From assembly GCA_051868045.1 (NCBI GenBank), contig JBJDZN010000078.1, positions 1 through 54,334 of the forward strand: DNA of 54,334 bases. Reading direction: 5' to 3'. Below the pieces are notes generated by a model. That model was given only the letters and a program-made list of their open reading frames with translations. It had not been told where the DNA came from and searched no databases. The DNA is from CAKSQF01 sp051868045. Its GTDB lineage: Bacteria; Bacillota; Clostridia; Oscillospirales; CAG-272. Made by a program: the position numbers and the translations under genes. Shown piece by piece: positions 40,442 to 49,317 of the stretch (positions within the stretch are counted from its first letter, which is position 1; every line of letters begins with the position of its first letter).

Positions 40442-40525
40442 TATCCTGTAAACATGGGTTCAAACTCGTTGTGAGTTCAAACTCATATTTACAGGATAGC
40501 ATAGTGAAAGTGAAAATTGTGTCAA
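40442..40525 (-). promoter_or_regulatory. Promoter-like sequence and long inverted repeat upstream of spoIIAA
   Basis: On the minus strand TTGACA (40525-40520), 16-base spacer, TATGCT (40503-40498). Immediately after begins an inverted repeat with two 26-base arms (40498-40473 and 40467-40442; 22 of 26 pairs) around a 5-base loop, followed by TTTTTTG. It could be an intrinsic terminator for the upstream gene or a regulatory hairpin in the spoIIA leader. Confidence 0.6.
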
Positions 40526-40599
40526 AAGCAGGGATCAAATGAAAAAGTTCTTGTTTTTTGTATCATAAAATATTCCGGCTTTTTCAGCCGAAAAGCTGC

Positions 40600-41484
40600 T
40601 CAGTTTTCCTGATAATACCGTAAGGTTTTTTCGATCCAATAGGAGTAGACCGTCCGGGGACTGAGCCGCTCCAGATTTTTCATCTGTTGATATAGCTCCA
40701 CTCCGTCCGACGGGTCGTGCCACAGATCGGTAAAGACGAAATCAAAGTTGCCGTCCGGCAGATTCTTCTTTGCAAAATCGAAGGCATCCGAGCAGACGAT
40801 GCGAATCTTTTCGGGATGGGAAAATTGAGGCAGAATCAGGCACTTTACCATCTCAATAAGGGTAGAATCCCGCTCCACAATGCAGACGCTCCCGACATTC
40901 TCCTTTTCCGATACCCGATAGGCATAGTAGCCCATGCCAAGCCCCAGACAGAGCACGTTTCCGAAGGCATCGGAAATGGGTCCCTTCATGGTTTCGATCT
41001 CGTTTGGGGTGATCAGCATCCACTCCCTGCCGTCTTCCAGCAGGGCGGGAAATCGGAACTCCTCTTCAAAGAATCCGATTTTCGGGATCAATCTTCCGTT
41101 TGGGAGAAGGTCGGACTCCCCGCAGACAAAGGCTTCATAGGGCTTGTATCGCTTGGTCTCCAGACGCCATCTGCCAAAGGCTTTCGGGAAAACGGGAACT
41201 CCCCTGTAGTAGGGATCGCAGGTGTAGTCCCGGACCGAAAGCCTATGGACCATGGGCAGAAAGGATTCCTCGAACAGTCGGCGATCCTCCTGCCGTTCGT
41301 CGGTTTTCAGCCCGCAGGCGGCGGCAAGAACATAGGCGTATGCCTCCACGACGGAAAGTCCGCATTCGTCTGTAAGCTCCCGGATCACCGATCCCTCGAT
41401 GAAATCGGGGGCAATGTTCAGGTATCGGCTCATGAGGGTAAGAACCCTTTGATTGTCTTTCCGTACGGTTTCGTCAATGCGCAT
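40600..41484 (-). CDS. SAM-dependent methyltransferase-like (spermidine-synthase fold) protein
   Basis: 294-residue cytosolic protein. The first ~170 residues are not recognised. Residues ~175-270 form a Rossmann methyltransferase/spermidine-synthase-like core with the AdoMet loop LCLGLGMGYYAY, the acidic strand end VCIVERDSTLIEM and the FDFVFTDLWHD motif. Substrate unknown. It follows valS on the minus strand by 28 bases and is probably co-transcribed with it. A weak hairpin near 40574-40590 and the long hairpin at 40442-40498 lie downstream. Confidence 0.78.
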   Translation of the reverse strand: MRIDETVRKDNQRVLTLMSRYLNIAPDFIEGSVIRELTDECGLSVVEAYAYVLAAACGLKTDERQEDRRLFEESFLPMVHRLSVRDYTCDPYYRGVPVFPKAFGRWRLETKRYKPYEAFVCGESDLLPNGRLIPKIGFFEEEFRFPALLEDGREWMLITPNEIETMKGPISDAFGNVLCLGLGMGYYAYRVSEKENVGSVCIVERDSTLIEMVKCLILPQFSHPEKIRIVCSDAFDFAKKNLPDGNFDFVFTDLWHDPSDGVELYQQMKNLERLSPRTVYSYWIEKTLRYYQEN

Positions 41485-41512
41485 GGTCTGCCGCCTTTCG
41501 GATGAGGACTGG

Positions 41513-44131
41513 TTACGCTTTCGGGAGCTTTGCCAGTGCAGATTTTACCTTTTCCAGCGTCTCGGTGTATCTTGCCAGTTTTTCTTTCTCACCGGCAACC
41601 ACTGCCTCGGGTGCCTTGGCGATAAAGCCGGGATTGCCAAGCTTCTTGTTCAGACGGTCGATTTCCGCCTGATTTTTGGCAAGCTCACCCTCAAGACGCT
41701 CCTTTTCCTTTGCCAGATCCACAATGTCGGCAAGGGGAATGAAGAGGGTCGCCGTATCGGTGACGATTTGCAGGGCACTTTCGTCGCTGTGGGAGCGGAC
41801 GACGGTAACCGAAGACGCCGATGCCAGCTTCACGAAGAACTTCTCGCACTTTTCGTTGTAAATGTCGGTGCGGTCGGTGGCGATGATGATTGCCGCCTTC
41901 TTGGACGGAGGAACGTTCCGCTCCTGACGGCGGTTGCGGACCGCACGGATGGCATCAATCAGTGCCTGCATGGTCTTCTCCTCGGCGGGGAAGGACAGAT
42001 CGGCATTGGCGGTTGGCCATGCCGATACCATGATCGACTCGCCGACATGGGGCAGGGACTGCCAGATTTCCTCAGTGATGAAGGGCATATAGGGATGAAG
42101 CATCTTCAGAACGCCGCTGAGAACATAAACAAGCACCTTCTGCGCCACCTCGTCGGATGCCGTCAGACGGGGCTTGACCAGCTCGATATACCAGTCGCAG
42201 TAGACATCCCACAAAAAGTCGTACAGTTTGGACAGGGCAACGCCCAGCTCGTATTTTTCAAGATTTGCAGTGACTTCGGTGATCAGGGTCTGATATTTGG
42301 ACAGAATCCAGCGATCCTCCGGCTCCAGACGGGAGACCTCGGGAAGTTCGCCGTCTTCAACGGTCAGATTCATCAGAACGAAGCGGGCGGCATTCCACAG
42401 CTTGTTGTTGAAGTTTCGGGCTGCCTCGATCTTCTCATCCGAAAAACGCATATCGTTGCCGGGAGCGTTACCGGTGGCAAGGGCAAAACGGAGGGCGTCG
42501 GCACCGTACTTTTCGATGACTTCCAGAGGATCAATGCCGTTCCCAAGGGATTTGGACATCTTCCGTCCCTGGGCATCCCGGACCAGACCGTGAATGAAGA
42601 CGGTGGAGAAGGGTTTCTTTCCGGTGTGCTCCAGTCCGGAGAAGATCATGCGGGCAACCCAGAAGAAAATGATGTCGTATCCGGTGACCAGAACGCTTGT
42701 GGGATAGTATTTTTTCAGAAGCTCGGTGTCCTCAGGCCAGCCCATGGTTTCGAAGGGCCAGAGAGCGGAGGAGAACCAGGTGTCCAGGACGTCCTCTTCC
42801 TGACGCATGGGTGCGCCGCAGTGAGGACAAACGGTCAGATCCTCCTTGGAAACTTCCATCCTGCCGCATTTGTCGCAGTAGAAGGCGGGAATCCGATGTC
42901 CCCACCAAAGCTGACGGGAAATGCACCAGTCGTGGACGTTTTCCATCCAACGGTAGTAGTTGGTGGCAAAACGCTCGGGTTCGAATTTGATGTCGCCGTT
43001 CTTGACGGCATCCAGTGCCGGACCTGCCAGAGGTTCCATCTTGACAAACCACTGATCAGAGGTGATAGGCTCCACGGTGTTGTGACAACGGTAGCAGGTT
43101 CCAACATTGTGAACATGGGGGGTAACCTTGACGAGAGCTCCCGATGCTTCCAGATCGGCGACCATGACCTTTCTCGCCTCGTAGCGGTCCATGCCGTGGT
43201 ACTTGCAGTCCGGATAGTTGATTCTGGCATCGTCGTCCAGAACCTTGATGCAGGGCAGATTGTGACGCTGACCAACTAAGAAGTCGTTGGGATCGTGAGC
43301 GGGAGTGATCTTGACGCAGCCGGTTCCGAAATCCATCTCAACATAGTCGTCGGCGATGACGGGAATTTCTCTGCCGACCAGGGGAAGAATCAGGGTTTTG
43401 CCTACCAGATCCTTGTACCGCTCATCGGCGGGATTGACCGCAACGGCAGTATCGCCCAGCAGGGTTTCGGGACGGGTGGTGGCAACCTCGACATAGCCGC
43501 TTCCGTCCTTGAAGGGATAGCGGATGTGCCAGAAATTTCCGGGCTGTTCGGTATACTCTACCTCGGCATCTGACAGTGCCGTGCGGCAATGGGGACACCA
43601 GTTGATGATGCGGTTGCCGCGGTAGATCAGCCCCTTGTTGTACAGGTTGACAAAAACCTCACGGACTGCTTTGGAACAGCCCTCATCCATGGTGAAGCGT
43701 TCTCTTGTCCAGTCACAGGAGGAGCCCAGCTTCTTCAGCTGACGGATGATGTTTCCGCCGTACTGTTCCTTCCATGCCCAGACCCGCTTCAAAAATTCGT
43801 CACGACCGAGATCGTATCGGGTCAGACCCTCGTTCTTTCGAAGATTTTCCTCAACCTTGATCTGGGTTGCGATGCCGGCGTGATCGGTTCCGGGAACCCA
43901 CAGAACGGAATAGCCCTGCATCCGCTTGAAGCGGACCAGAATATCCTGAAGGGTCTCGTCCAGCGCATGACCCATGTGGAGCTTGCCGGTGACATTGGGA
44001 GGCGGGATAACGATGGAAAAGGGAGGTTTTCCGTCGTCCACCCGGGGGGTGAAATAGCCCTTTTCGCACCAGAAGGCGTAAAGGCGGTCCTCGATTTCAC
44101 TCGGGGAATACTGCTTGCTGAGTTCTTTCAT
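41513..44131 (-). CDS. valS: Valyl-tRNA synthetase
   Basis: Class I aminoacyl-tRNA synthetase charging tRNA-Val, 872 residues. The HIGH motif is HMGH at 52-55 (PPPNVTGKLHMGHALDE). The editing domain CP1 follows (residues ~190-330, ATTRPETLLGDTAVAVNP). The zinc-finger-like CDKCGR and CPHCGA pairs are in the middle, the KMSKS motif is at 524-528, and the C-terminal coiled-coil (KEKERLEGELAKNQAEIDRL) binds tRNA. It is preceded by a T-box leader (44162-44475), so it is induced when tRNA-Val is uncharged. Confidence 0.98.
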   Translation of the reverse strand: MKELSKQYSPSEIEDRLYAFWCEKGYFTPRVDDGKPPFSIVIPPPNVTGKLHMGHALDETLQDILVRFKRMQGYSVLWVPGTDHAGIATQIKVEENLRKNEGLTRYDLGRDEFLKRVWAWKEQYGGNIIRQLKKLGSSCDWTRERFTMDEGCSKAVREVFVNLYNKGLIYRGNRIINWCPHCRTALSDAEVEYTEQPGNFWHIRYPFKDGSGYVEVATTRPETLLGDTAVAVNPADERYKDLVGKTLILPLVGREIPVIADDYVEMDFGTGCVKITPAHDPNDFLVGQRHNLPCIKVLDDDARINYPDCKYHGMDRYEARKVMVADLEASGALVKVTPHVHNVGTCYRCHNTVEPITSDQWFVKMEPLAGPALDAVKNGDIKFEPERFATNYYRWMENVHDWCISRQLWWGHRIPAFYCDKCGRMEVSKEDLTVCPHCGAPMRQEEDVLDTWFSSALWPFETMGWPEDTELLKKYYPTSVLVTGYDIIFFWVARMIFSGLEHTGKKPFSTVFIHGLVRDAQGRKMSKSLGNGIDPLEVIEKYGADALRFALATGNAPGNDMRFSDEKIEAARNFNNKLWNAARFVLMNLTVEDGELPEVSRLEPEDRWILSKYQTLITEVTANLEKYELGVALSKLYDFLWDVYCDWYIELVKPRLTASDEVAQKVLVYVLSGVLKMLHPYMPFITEEIWQSLPHVGESIMVSAWPTANADLSFPAEEKTMQALIDAIRAVRNRRQERNVPPSKKAAIIIATDRTDIYNEKCEKFFVKLASASSVTVVRSHSDESALQIVTDTATLFIPLADIVDLAKEKERLEGELAKNQAEIDRLNKKLGNPGFIAKAPEAVVAGEKEKLARYTETLEKVKSALAKLPKA

Positions 44132-44161
44132 TTTTGTATCGTTCCTTTCTCAAATAGAATC

Positions 44162-44475
44162 AAAAAAAGCCCGTGCATCCGTAAACAGGACGCACGGGGC
44201 GCGGTACCACCTGATTTTTCGCAAAAATGCGAACACTCAATCCCGGAAAAATCCGGGGTGCAGGCATAACGGTCTGCCATCCGTCGAAAACTACTGAAAG
44301 ATCCCTTGAATCCCTTGACTCTCTTGGATCATATGGATCATTTGGTTCGCTTCCGCCGCTCGGGGGCTACCTTCGGCAGTTCGGCTCACATCGCTCCCAG
44401 CCCAGGCGATGCTCTCTGGAAAGCCGGATTCTGCTTACTCCTCCCCGTCTCTGCGTTTGATCGGGTCTTTTATTC
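44162..44475 (-). ncRNA. T-box leader of valS
   Basis: On the minus strand, after the promoter, the leader shows the Stem I elements GGGGAGGAGTAAGCAGA, AGAGAGC and GGGAGCGATGTGAGCC. A GAAGGTAGCC loop follows, where GTA would be a valine specifier codon. Then come the T-box core AGGTGGTACCGCG (44212-44200, complement) and a terminator: CCCGTGCGTCC/GGATGCACGGG followed by CTTTTTTT. Uncharged tRNA-Val should favour the antiterminator. The specifier assignment is inferred. Confidence 0.92.
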
Positions 44476-44481
44476 CCTGCC

Positions 44482-44510
44482 ATTGTAGCATATTTTCCCT
44501 CAAAAGTCAA
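44482..44510 (-). promoter_or_regulatory. Promoter of the valS leader
   Basis: On the minus strand TTGACT, 17-base spacer, TACAAT preceded by TGC (extended -10). Confidence 0.82.
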
Positions 44511-44592
44511 GATTTATTTTAAAAAAAGATAAAAATGGTGAATCTCGCTAAAAAAAATTGCTTTTTGTTCACGAAAATAGCACTTTTCCATG

Positions 44593-44621
44593 TTGACAAA
44601 TTCATGATTTTCTTGTATAAT
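44593..44621 (+). promoter_or_regulatory. Promoter of the sulfatase/LTA-synthase-like gene
   Basis: TTGACA, 17-base spacer, TATAAT; diverges from the valS leader promoter. Confidence 0.87.
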
Positions 44622-44662
44622 ACACTTTGTGTATTTTGCGAAAGGAAGGTGTATCTGTCGAA

Positions 44663-46807
44663 ATGAGGTTTGAAGTGCAAAAAAATCCCATATTCTACTG
44701 CAAAATCGGGATTATTTGCCTTTTATATTCGATTATAGCGTATGCACTGGGGGTTCATGCTGTCGTTGCTGTACTGGCAGGGCTCTTGCTCGGAGCTTCG
44801 TTGTCTGTACGGATACGTTTTTCGGAGGATACCAGCAAAATTCTGGTTATTCCCATTCTGATCATTACCTCGGTCGCAATTTTTCTTTATATGCAGTATA
44901 TTATCAGCGCAGGACTTGTCCTGATGAAGCTCCCGATGCTGATTCTCAATGTGATTTTCCTGTTTTCTCTCCAGTTTGTTCTGTTTGCCCTGTGCGGAAG
45001 CGTCCGTGCATCGGTGCTGACCATCCTTGGAATTTCGTCTATCGTGGGTCTGATTGACAATCTGGTGGTTCAGACCAGATCCCGTGAGATCTGTTTCTCC
45101 GATTTCTGGTCCATTTCCACGGGCATGAGTGTGGTGTCGAGCTATTCCTTCACCCTGCCTGCCGTGACCCTTGGGGCGATTTTCCTGCTCCCGCCCTTCG
45201 TGATTCTGATTTTCCGAACCGAATTCTGGCATTATGTGGGGATAAAGCTCCGTCTGTCTGCCGTAGCAAGTGGAAGTGCGGCGCTGGTTGTCATCTCCGT
45301 TCTGTTGTCAACCACATGGGGAATCCGACTGATCGGCTTCAACGAGCAGTACTGGCGGTATAATGCCTCTGCCATTAACGGATTCTATCTGAATCTGATT
45401 CATACCGCTTCCTCAACCAAGGTGACGGTGCCGTCGGGGTACTCGCTGGACGGCATCAGCCTCCTGCTCAAGGAATATCAGGACAACACCCCCGAAAGTC
45501 CCGATACTGCCATTGAGAATCCCCCTGAAACCGAACCCGGAACCACCCCCGGAACCAATCCTGTTCCCGACACATCCTCTCCGGATACCGAGGAACCCCA
45601 ACAGAAACCCAATCTGATCGTCATCATGGACGAGACCTTCTCCGATCTTCAGTCCGTTTCCAAATGGATGATTGCCAACGGGTACGATGCCGAGGAACTG
45701 GTAACCGACATAGAGGTTTTGCCCTTTTGGAACTCCCTGTCCTCCGATTCTTCCAATGTGGAAAAGGGATGGGCGATTTCGTCGGTTTACGGCGGGAATA
45801 CGGCAAACAGCGAATTTGAATTCCTGACGGGCAACAGCATGGCGTTCCTGCCTGCCAATACCGTTCCCTACAATCTCTATCTGAATAGTGATAACGCCTT
45901 CTCGATCGTGGATCTTCTCAATAAGGAGGGCTATCTGACGGTGGGCATCCATCCGGAGGACCCCAGCAACTGGAGCAGAGACAAGATCTATTCCTATTAC
46001 GGCTTTGAGCAAACCCTGTTCATGGATGGCTTCACCGATCTGACCGATGAAGACTATTATCGGGGTCATATCAGCGACAGTGCTGTGTTCGATCAGATTA
46101 TCAAGTTGTATGAGGAAAAGGAAGAGGGAACCCCGCTCTTCACCTTTGCCGTCACCATGGCTAACCACGGCGGGTACAGTACCGACGGTTTCGAATCCAC
46201 CGTTACGATTTTGGGACACGAGAATTACAGTTCTCTTCAGGAGTATCTGTCCTCTATTCACGAGTCCGATCAGGCGATCCGTGAGCTGATCAGCTATTTT
46301 GAGTCGGCAGACGAGGACACTATTATCGTGATCTTCGGCGACCATCAGCCCAATATGCCCGATTATATCTACCCGCTCTTCTTCGGAATCGGCGATAATA
46401 CCGCATCGGAGGAGTGGCAGTCCCGCTATGCGATCCCCTATCTGATTTGGGCAAACTTCGATTTTGAGGACGAGCAGAGTGAAATCACCTCTCTGAACTA
46501 TCTGTCCGGAAAGATGCTGGAGATTGCCGACATCGAAATGACCGAATATCTGAAGTTTGTCGCCAATCTGCGCAAGATTTATCCCGCCATCTCTGCTGCC
46601 GGCTACTGGGACAGCGAGGGAGTCTTCCATTCCCTTACAGGTCAGCACGCCCCCGCAACCGAGAATATGCTTCTGCTGTATGAGTACCTGGAATATAATG
46701 CGCTCTTCGATAAGACGGAGAACAAACTGCTTCAGTGGTTTGTCAGGGAAGTCCCGGAAGCTGCCGCCACCCTGCCTGAGACCAAAGAGCAGACCGAATC
46801 CCCCTGA
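44663..46807 (+). CDS. LTA-synthase-like membrane sulfatase-fold protein
   Basis: 714 residues from the ATG at 44663. Several N-terminal membrane helices (residues ~15-230) anchor an extracytoplasmic alkaline-phosphatase/sulfatase domain. A ~40-residue Pro/Thr/Glu-rich linker (about 275-315) joins them. The catalytic side is clear: metal ligand Glu324 in IVIMDETFSDL, nucleophile Thr380 in GGNTANSEFEFLTG, and the late metal-binding GDHQPNMPDYIYP. Such proteins move glycerol- or other phosphate head groups onto wall polymers or glycans. A lipoteichoic acid synthase or phosphoglycerol transferase is the best guess; the exact acceptor is unknown. Single-gene unit with promoter and terminator. Confidence 0.88.
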   Translation: MRFEVQKNPIFYCKIGIICLLYSIIAYALGVHAVVAVLAGLLLGASLSVRIRFSEDTSKILVIPILIITSVAIFLYMQYIISAGLVLMKLPMLILNVIFLFSLQFVLFALCGSVRASVLTILGISSIVGLIDNLVVQTRSREICFSDFWSISTGMSVVSSYSFTLPAVTLGAIFLLPPFVILIFRTEFWHYVGIKLRLSAVASGSAALVVISVLLSTTWGIRLIGFNEQYWRYNASAINGFYLNLIHTASSTKVTVPSGYSLDGISLLLKEYQDNTPESPDTAIENPPETEPGTTPGTNPVPDTSSPDTEEPQQKPNLIVIMDETFSDLQSVSKWMIANGYDAEELVTDIEVLPFWNSLSSDSSNVEKGWAISSVYGGNTANSEFEFLTGNSMAFLPANTVPYNLYLNSDNAFSIVDLLNKEGYLTVGIHPEDPSNWSRDKIYSYYGFEQTLFMDGFTDLTDEDYYRGHISDSAVFDQIIKLYEEKEEGTPLFTFAVTMANHGGYSTDGFESTVTILGHENYSSLQEYLSSIHESDQAIRELISYFESADEDTIIVIFGDHQPNMPDYIYPLFFGIGDNTASEEWQSRYAIPYLIWANFDFEDEQSEITSLNYLSGKMLEIADIEMTEYLKFVANLRKIYPAISAAGYWDSEGVFHSLTGQHAPATENMLLLYEYLEYNALFDKTENKLLQWFVREVPEAAATLPETKEQTESP

Positions 46808-46818
46808 ATACCGAAATG

Positions 46819-46855
46819 ACCCGATCCTGACCATGGGATCGGGTATATTTTTCTC
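46819..46855 (+). terminator. Terminator after the sulfatase-fold gene
   Basis: ACCCGATCC/GGATCGGGT with an 8-base loop, then ATATTTTTCTC. Confidence 0.88.
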
Positions 46856-46950
46856 TTTCTGCGGCATAATAGCCACAGATCGGTGCGCACGAGCTGTTTT
46901 TTTGTGCTGATCGAAAAGTGAATGCTTTTGTGTGACGGAAAGGGAAGATA

Positions 46951-47898
46951 ATGATGGATTATAAAAGCAAACGGAAGGTCATTCTCATCGGAGCAGGACT
47001 TGTGGGAATGTCCTTTGCCTATGCGGCGATGGTAACCCATGCCTGCGATGAGCTGGGAATTATCGACATTGATAAAAAGAGAGCCTGGGGCGAGGCATCC
47101 GACCTCAGTCACGGACTTGCCTTCTCAGGCGGAAATATGAAGATTTACTCCGCCGAATATGAGGACTGCTCGGATGCCGATCTGGCAGTGATCTGTGCAG
47201 GCGTTCCCCAAAAGCCGGGGGAGGATCGGATTTCGCTGTATTCCCGGAACTGTCAGGTTTTCGACAGCATTCTGGATCCCCTGAAAGCCAGCGGATTCGG
47301 CGGCATACTGCTGATCGCCTCCAATCCGGTGGATATGATGACCCTGTATTCCAGAGAGCATACCGGGTATCCCAAGGAGAGGGTCATCGGCAGCGGAACC
47401 ACTTTGGACAGTGCCAGACTGCGCTATCTGCTGGGCAGTTATTTCGGCGTTGATCCCAGGAATGTTCACGCTTATGTCATGGGTGAGCATGGCGACAGCG
47501 AATTTGTCCCCTGGTCGCAGGCATACTTGTCCACCAAAAGCATTTTGTCCATCGTGAAGGAAAGAAGTGATTTCTCGATGGATCAGCTTTACGGCATCGA
47601 AAACGAGGTACGGGAGGCGGCGTATCGGATCATAGAGGCAAAGAGAGCCACCTATTATGGCATCGGCATGGCACTGCTGCGAATCGTCAAGGCGGTTTTG
47701 TCCGATGAGGGCAGCGTGCTGACCCTGTCCGCCTGCCTTGACGGAGAATACGGGCAGTCGGGAATTTATGCGGGCGTTCCCTGTATCGTTGGAGCCGAGG
47801 GCGTAAAACGGGTGCTGACCCTTGATCTGACCGATGCCGAGCGGGAAAAACTGGCACATTCCTGCGATCTGCTCAGACAGTACAGCGAGACGAGATAG
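46951..47898 (+). CDS. ldh: L-lactate dehydrogenase
   Basis: NAD-dependent reduction of pyruvate to L-lactate, the fermentative redox sink. 315 residues. The nucleotide loop is GAGLVGMSFAYAA. The substrate loop PQKPGEDR has Gln at the specificity position (lactate rather than malate, where Arg is usual) plus the catalytic Arg. The catalytic His is in VMGEHGDSE. The start ATGATGG follows AAAGGGAAG. The central loop near SYFGVDPRNVHAYV is typical. No fructose-1,6-bisphosphate site can be judged. I see no clear promoter. Confidence 0.93.
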   Translation: MMDYKSKRKVILIGAGLVGMSFAYAAMVTHACDELGIIDIDKKRAWGEASDLSHGLAFSGGNMKIYSAEYEDCSDADLAVICAGVPQKPGEDRISLYSRNCQVFDSILDPLKASGFGGILLIASNPVDMMTLYSREHTGYPKERVIGSGTTLDSARLRYLLGSYFGVDPRNVHAYVMGEHGDSEFVPWSQAYLSTKSILSIVKERSDFSMDQLYGIENEVREAAYRIIEAKRATYYGIGMALLRIVKAVLSDEGSVLTLSACLDGEYGQSGIYAGVPCIVGAEGVKRVLTLDLTDAEREKLAHSCDLLRQYSETR

Positions 47899-48025
47899 GC
47901 AGGATAAAGGGGCAACCTGCGGAAATTTTTTGCCCGGATTGCCCCTTGGGCTCGATTTAAAACGGTTCTGCGTGCTGCCGAAAGGTCGGACTTGGTGAAA
48001 AAAACACCTTTTTTTGTTAAATGCC

Positions 48026-48054
48026 TTGACAGTCCGATTCGCTTATGGTAAAAT
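48026..48054 (+). promoter_or_regulatory. Promoter of the Nudix gene
   Basis: TTGACA, 17-base spacer, TAAAAT preceded by TGG (extended -10). Confidence 0.82.
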
Positions 48055-48129
48055 AAATACAATGGGTAAAATGTGAATTTCATGTTCAGACTTTCGGCAG
48101 AATGAAAGAAGCCGATGGGAGGTGATTGA

Positions 48130-48642
48130 ATGGTTGAACTATGGGATGTCTATGACGGACACGGTCGGAAGATCGGAGGCAGGGTCTCACAACGGGGTCA
48201 GCATGATCTTCGGGACGGGGAATACCATCTTGTGGTTTACATATGGATCATCAATGACAGAAACGAGATCATTATTTCAAAAAGGCAGAAGGGGAAGACC
48301 TTTGAGGGACTCTGGGAATGTACCGGCGGATGCGCCAAGCAGGGCGATACCTCCCTGTCTGCGGCAATCCGGGAGGTCGGCGAGGAACTGGGGCTGTCTC
48401 TGGATCCCAAACGGGGAGAGTTATATACCCGGTATCTGCGGGACTATCCCGAGGGAGCCAAGGCAATCTGTGATGTCTGGGTGTTCAGACAGAATTTCAC
48501 CCCCGATCAGTTCAATCTGCAGTCTTCCGAGGTCAGCGATGTCCGTATCATCTCCCGATCCGATCTTGAGCGCATGAGCCGCCGCAGCGATTTTTCCCGT
48601 TATTTCTATCTGCGCAAAATGCTGAGAAAATACTGTGGCTGA
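48130..48642 (+). CDS. Nudix hydrolase (YfcD/Idi-like)
   Basis: 170-residue hydrolase of nucleoside-diphosphate-linked compounds. The start follows GGGAGGTGATT. The N-terminal LWDVYDGHGRKIGG opening and YHLVVYIWIIND strand are typical of the YfcD/isopentenyl-diphosphate-isomerase-like group. The Nudix box is G-x5-D-x7-REVGEELGL, with Asp where the first Glu of the consensus stands; the metal-binding EVGEE core is intact. Substrate cannot be inferred. Confidence 0.88.
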   Translation: MVELWDVYDGHGRKIGGRVSQRGQHDLRDGEYHLVVYIWIINDRNEIIISKRQKGKTFEGLWECTGGCAKQGDTSLSAAIREVGEELGLSLDPKRGELYTRYLRDYPEGAKAICDVWVFRQNFTPDQFNLQSSEVSDVRIISRSDLERMSRRSDFSRYFYLRKMLRKYCG

Positions 48643-48645
48643 TTT

Positions 48646-48702
48646 TCATTGATCGGTATAACCTTTCATTCCGACTCTTTGACTTGAATTTTCTTTTTGC
48701 AT
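48646..48702 (-). CDS. Possible 18-residue small protein
   Basis: A strong ribosome-binding site (GGGAGG) lies six bases before an ATG at 48702 on the minus strand; the frame runs 18 codons (MQKENSSQRVGMKGYTDQ) to a TGA. The same GGGAGG lies in the left arm of a hairpin (48710-48744). No promoter is obvious and I know no relative, so it may be chance. Confidence 0.22.
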   Translation of the reverse strand: MQKENSSQRVGMKGYTDQ

Positions 48703-48709
48703 AGAAGAC

Positions 48710-48744
48710 CTCCCTCTTTCATAAAATGTTTTGAAATGAGGGAG
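48710..48744 (+). promoter_or_regulatory. Hairpin covering the ribosome-binding site of the next gene
   Basis: CTCCCTCTTTCA (48710-48721) pairs with TGAAATGAGGGAG (48732-48744, one bulge). The right arm contains the GAGGGAG ribosome-binding site of the TTG-started gene at 48749, so translation would be blocked unless the stem opens. Confidence 0.55.
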
Positions 48745-48748
48745 TCTA

Positions 48749-49264
48749 TTGGCGTATTGTACAGAACACTTGGATAATCGAACGGACCGCAGATCCCGGC
48801 AGATTCTTTTCTGGCAGATTACCCGTCCGGTTCTGAAAAGCGGGGCGGGAAGGGAGCAGATCAATCGCTTTCTCAGCGACTTCACCGATGCCTATCGGGG
48901 CTGCATAGAGGGAAGGCTCCTTCCGATGCTGGAGGAGCAGTATCAGAAGGCGAACCGTGCGGAGCGGATCGCCCGTTTTCCCTATCATGTCCGTCTGTCC
49001 TGCCTGTGCAGAGAGATGGATTCGGTCTTTTCCACCCATTTTTCTGCAGAAGTTTTTTCGGGATCGGAAACGGTATCGTTGACTCTGCGCTCCTTCGTCT
49101 GGAACAGCGAAAGCGGGAATCTGCTTAATCTGTCCGATCTTGCGGGAAAGCACCTGGCATCGGCAAGATCGGGCTGGTCCTTCTATCTCGCCGCCGACGG
49201 ACTGCGGCTCTATCGCACCGATCGGCACGGGAAGATCACAAAGCGTGAAAAATACCCCACATAA
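48749..49264 (+). CDS. Hypothetical protein with possible DUF3298/RsiV-like C-terminal half
   Basis: 171 residues, soluble, TTG start five bases after GAGGGAG. The N-terminal half is rich in charged helices; the C-terminal half (SLTLRSFVWNSESGNLLNLSDLAG, then a YLAADGLRLYRT segment) resembles the C-terminal beta domain found in RsiV/PdaC-type proteins (DUF3298), though the N-terminal anchor of those proteins is absent. Function unknown; it lies between the Nudix and DUF4830 genes on the same strand. Confidence 0.6.
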   Translation: MAYCTEHLDNRTDRRSRQILFWQITRPVLKSGAGREQINRFLSDFTDAYRGCIEGRLLPMLEEQYQKANRAERIARFPYHVRLSCLCREMDSVFSTHFSAEVFSGSETVSLTLRSFVWNSESGNLLNLSDLAGKHLASARSGWSFYLAADGLRLYRTDRHGKITKREKYPT

Positions 49265-49317
49265 AAACGGAATCTCCCTCATAGATTGGTAGCAAACCAG
49301 ATTCGGGGGGATATTCC

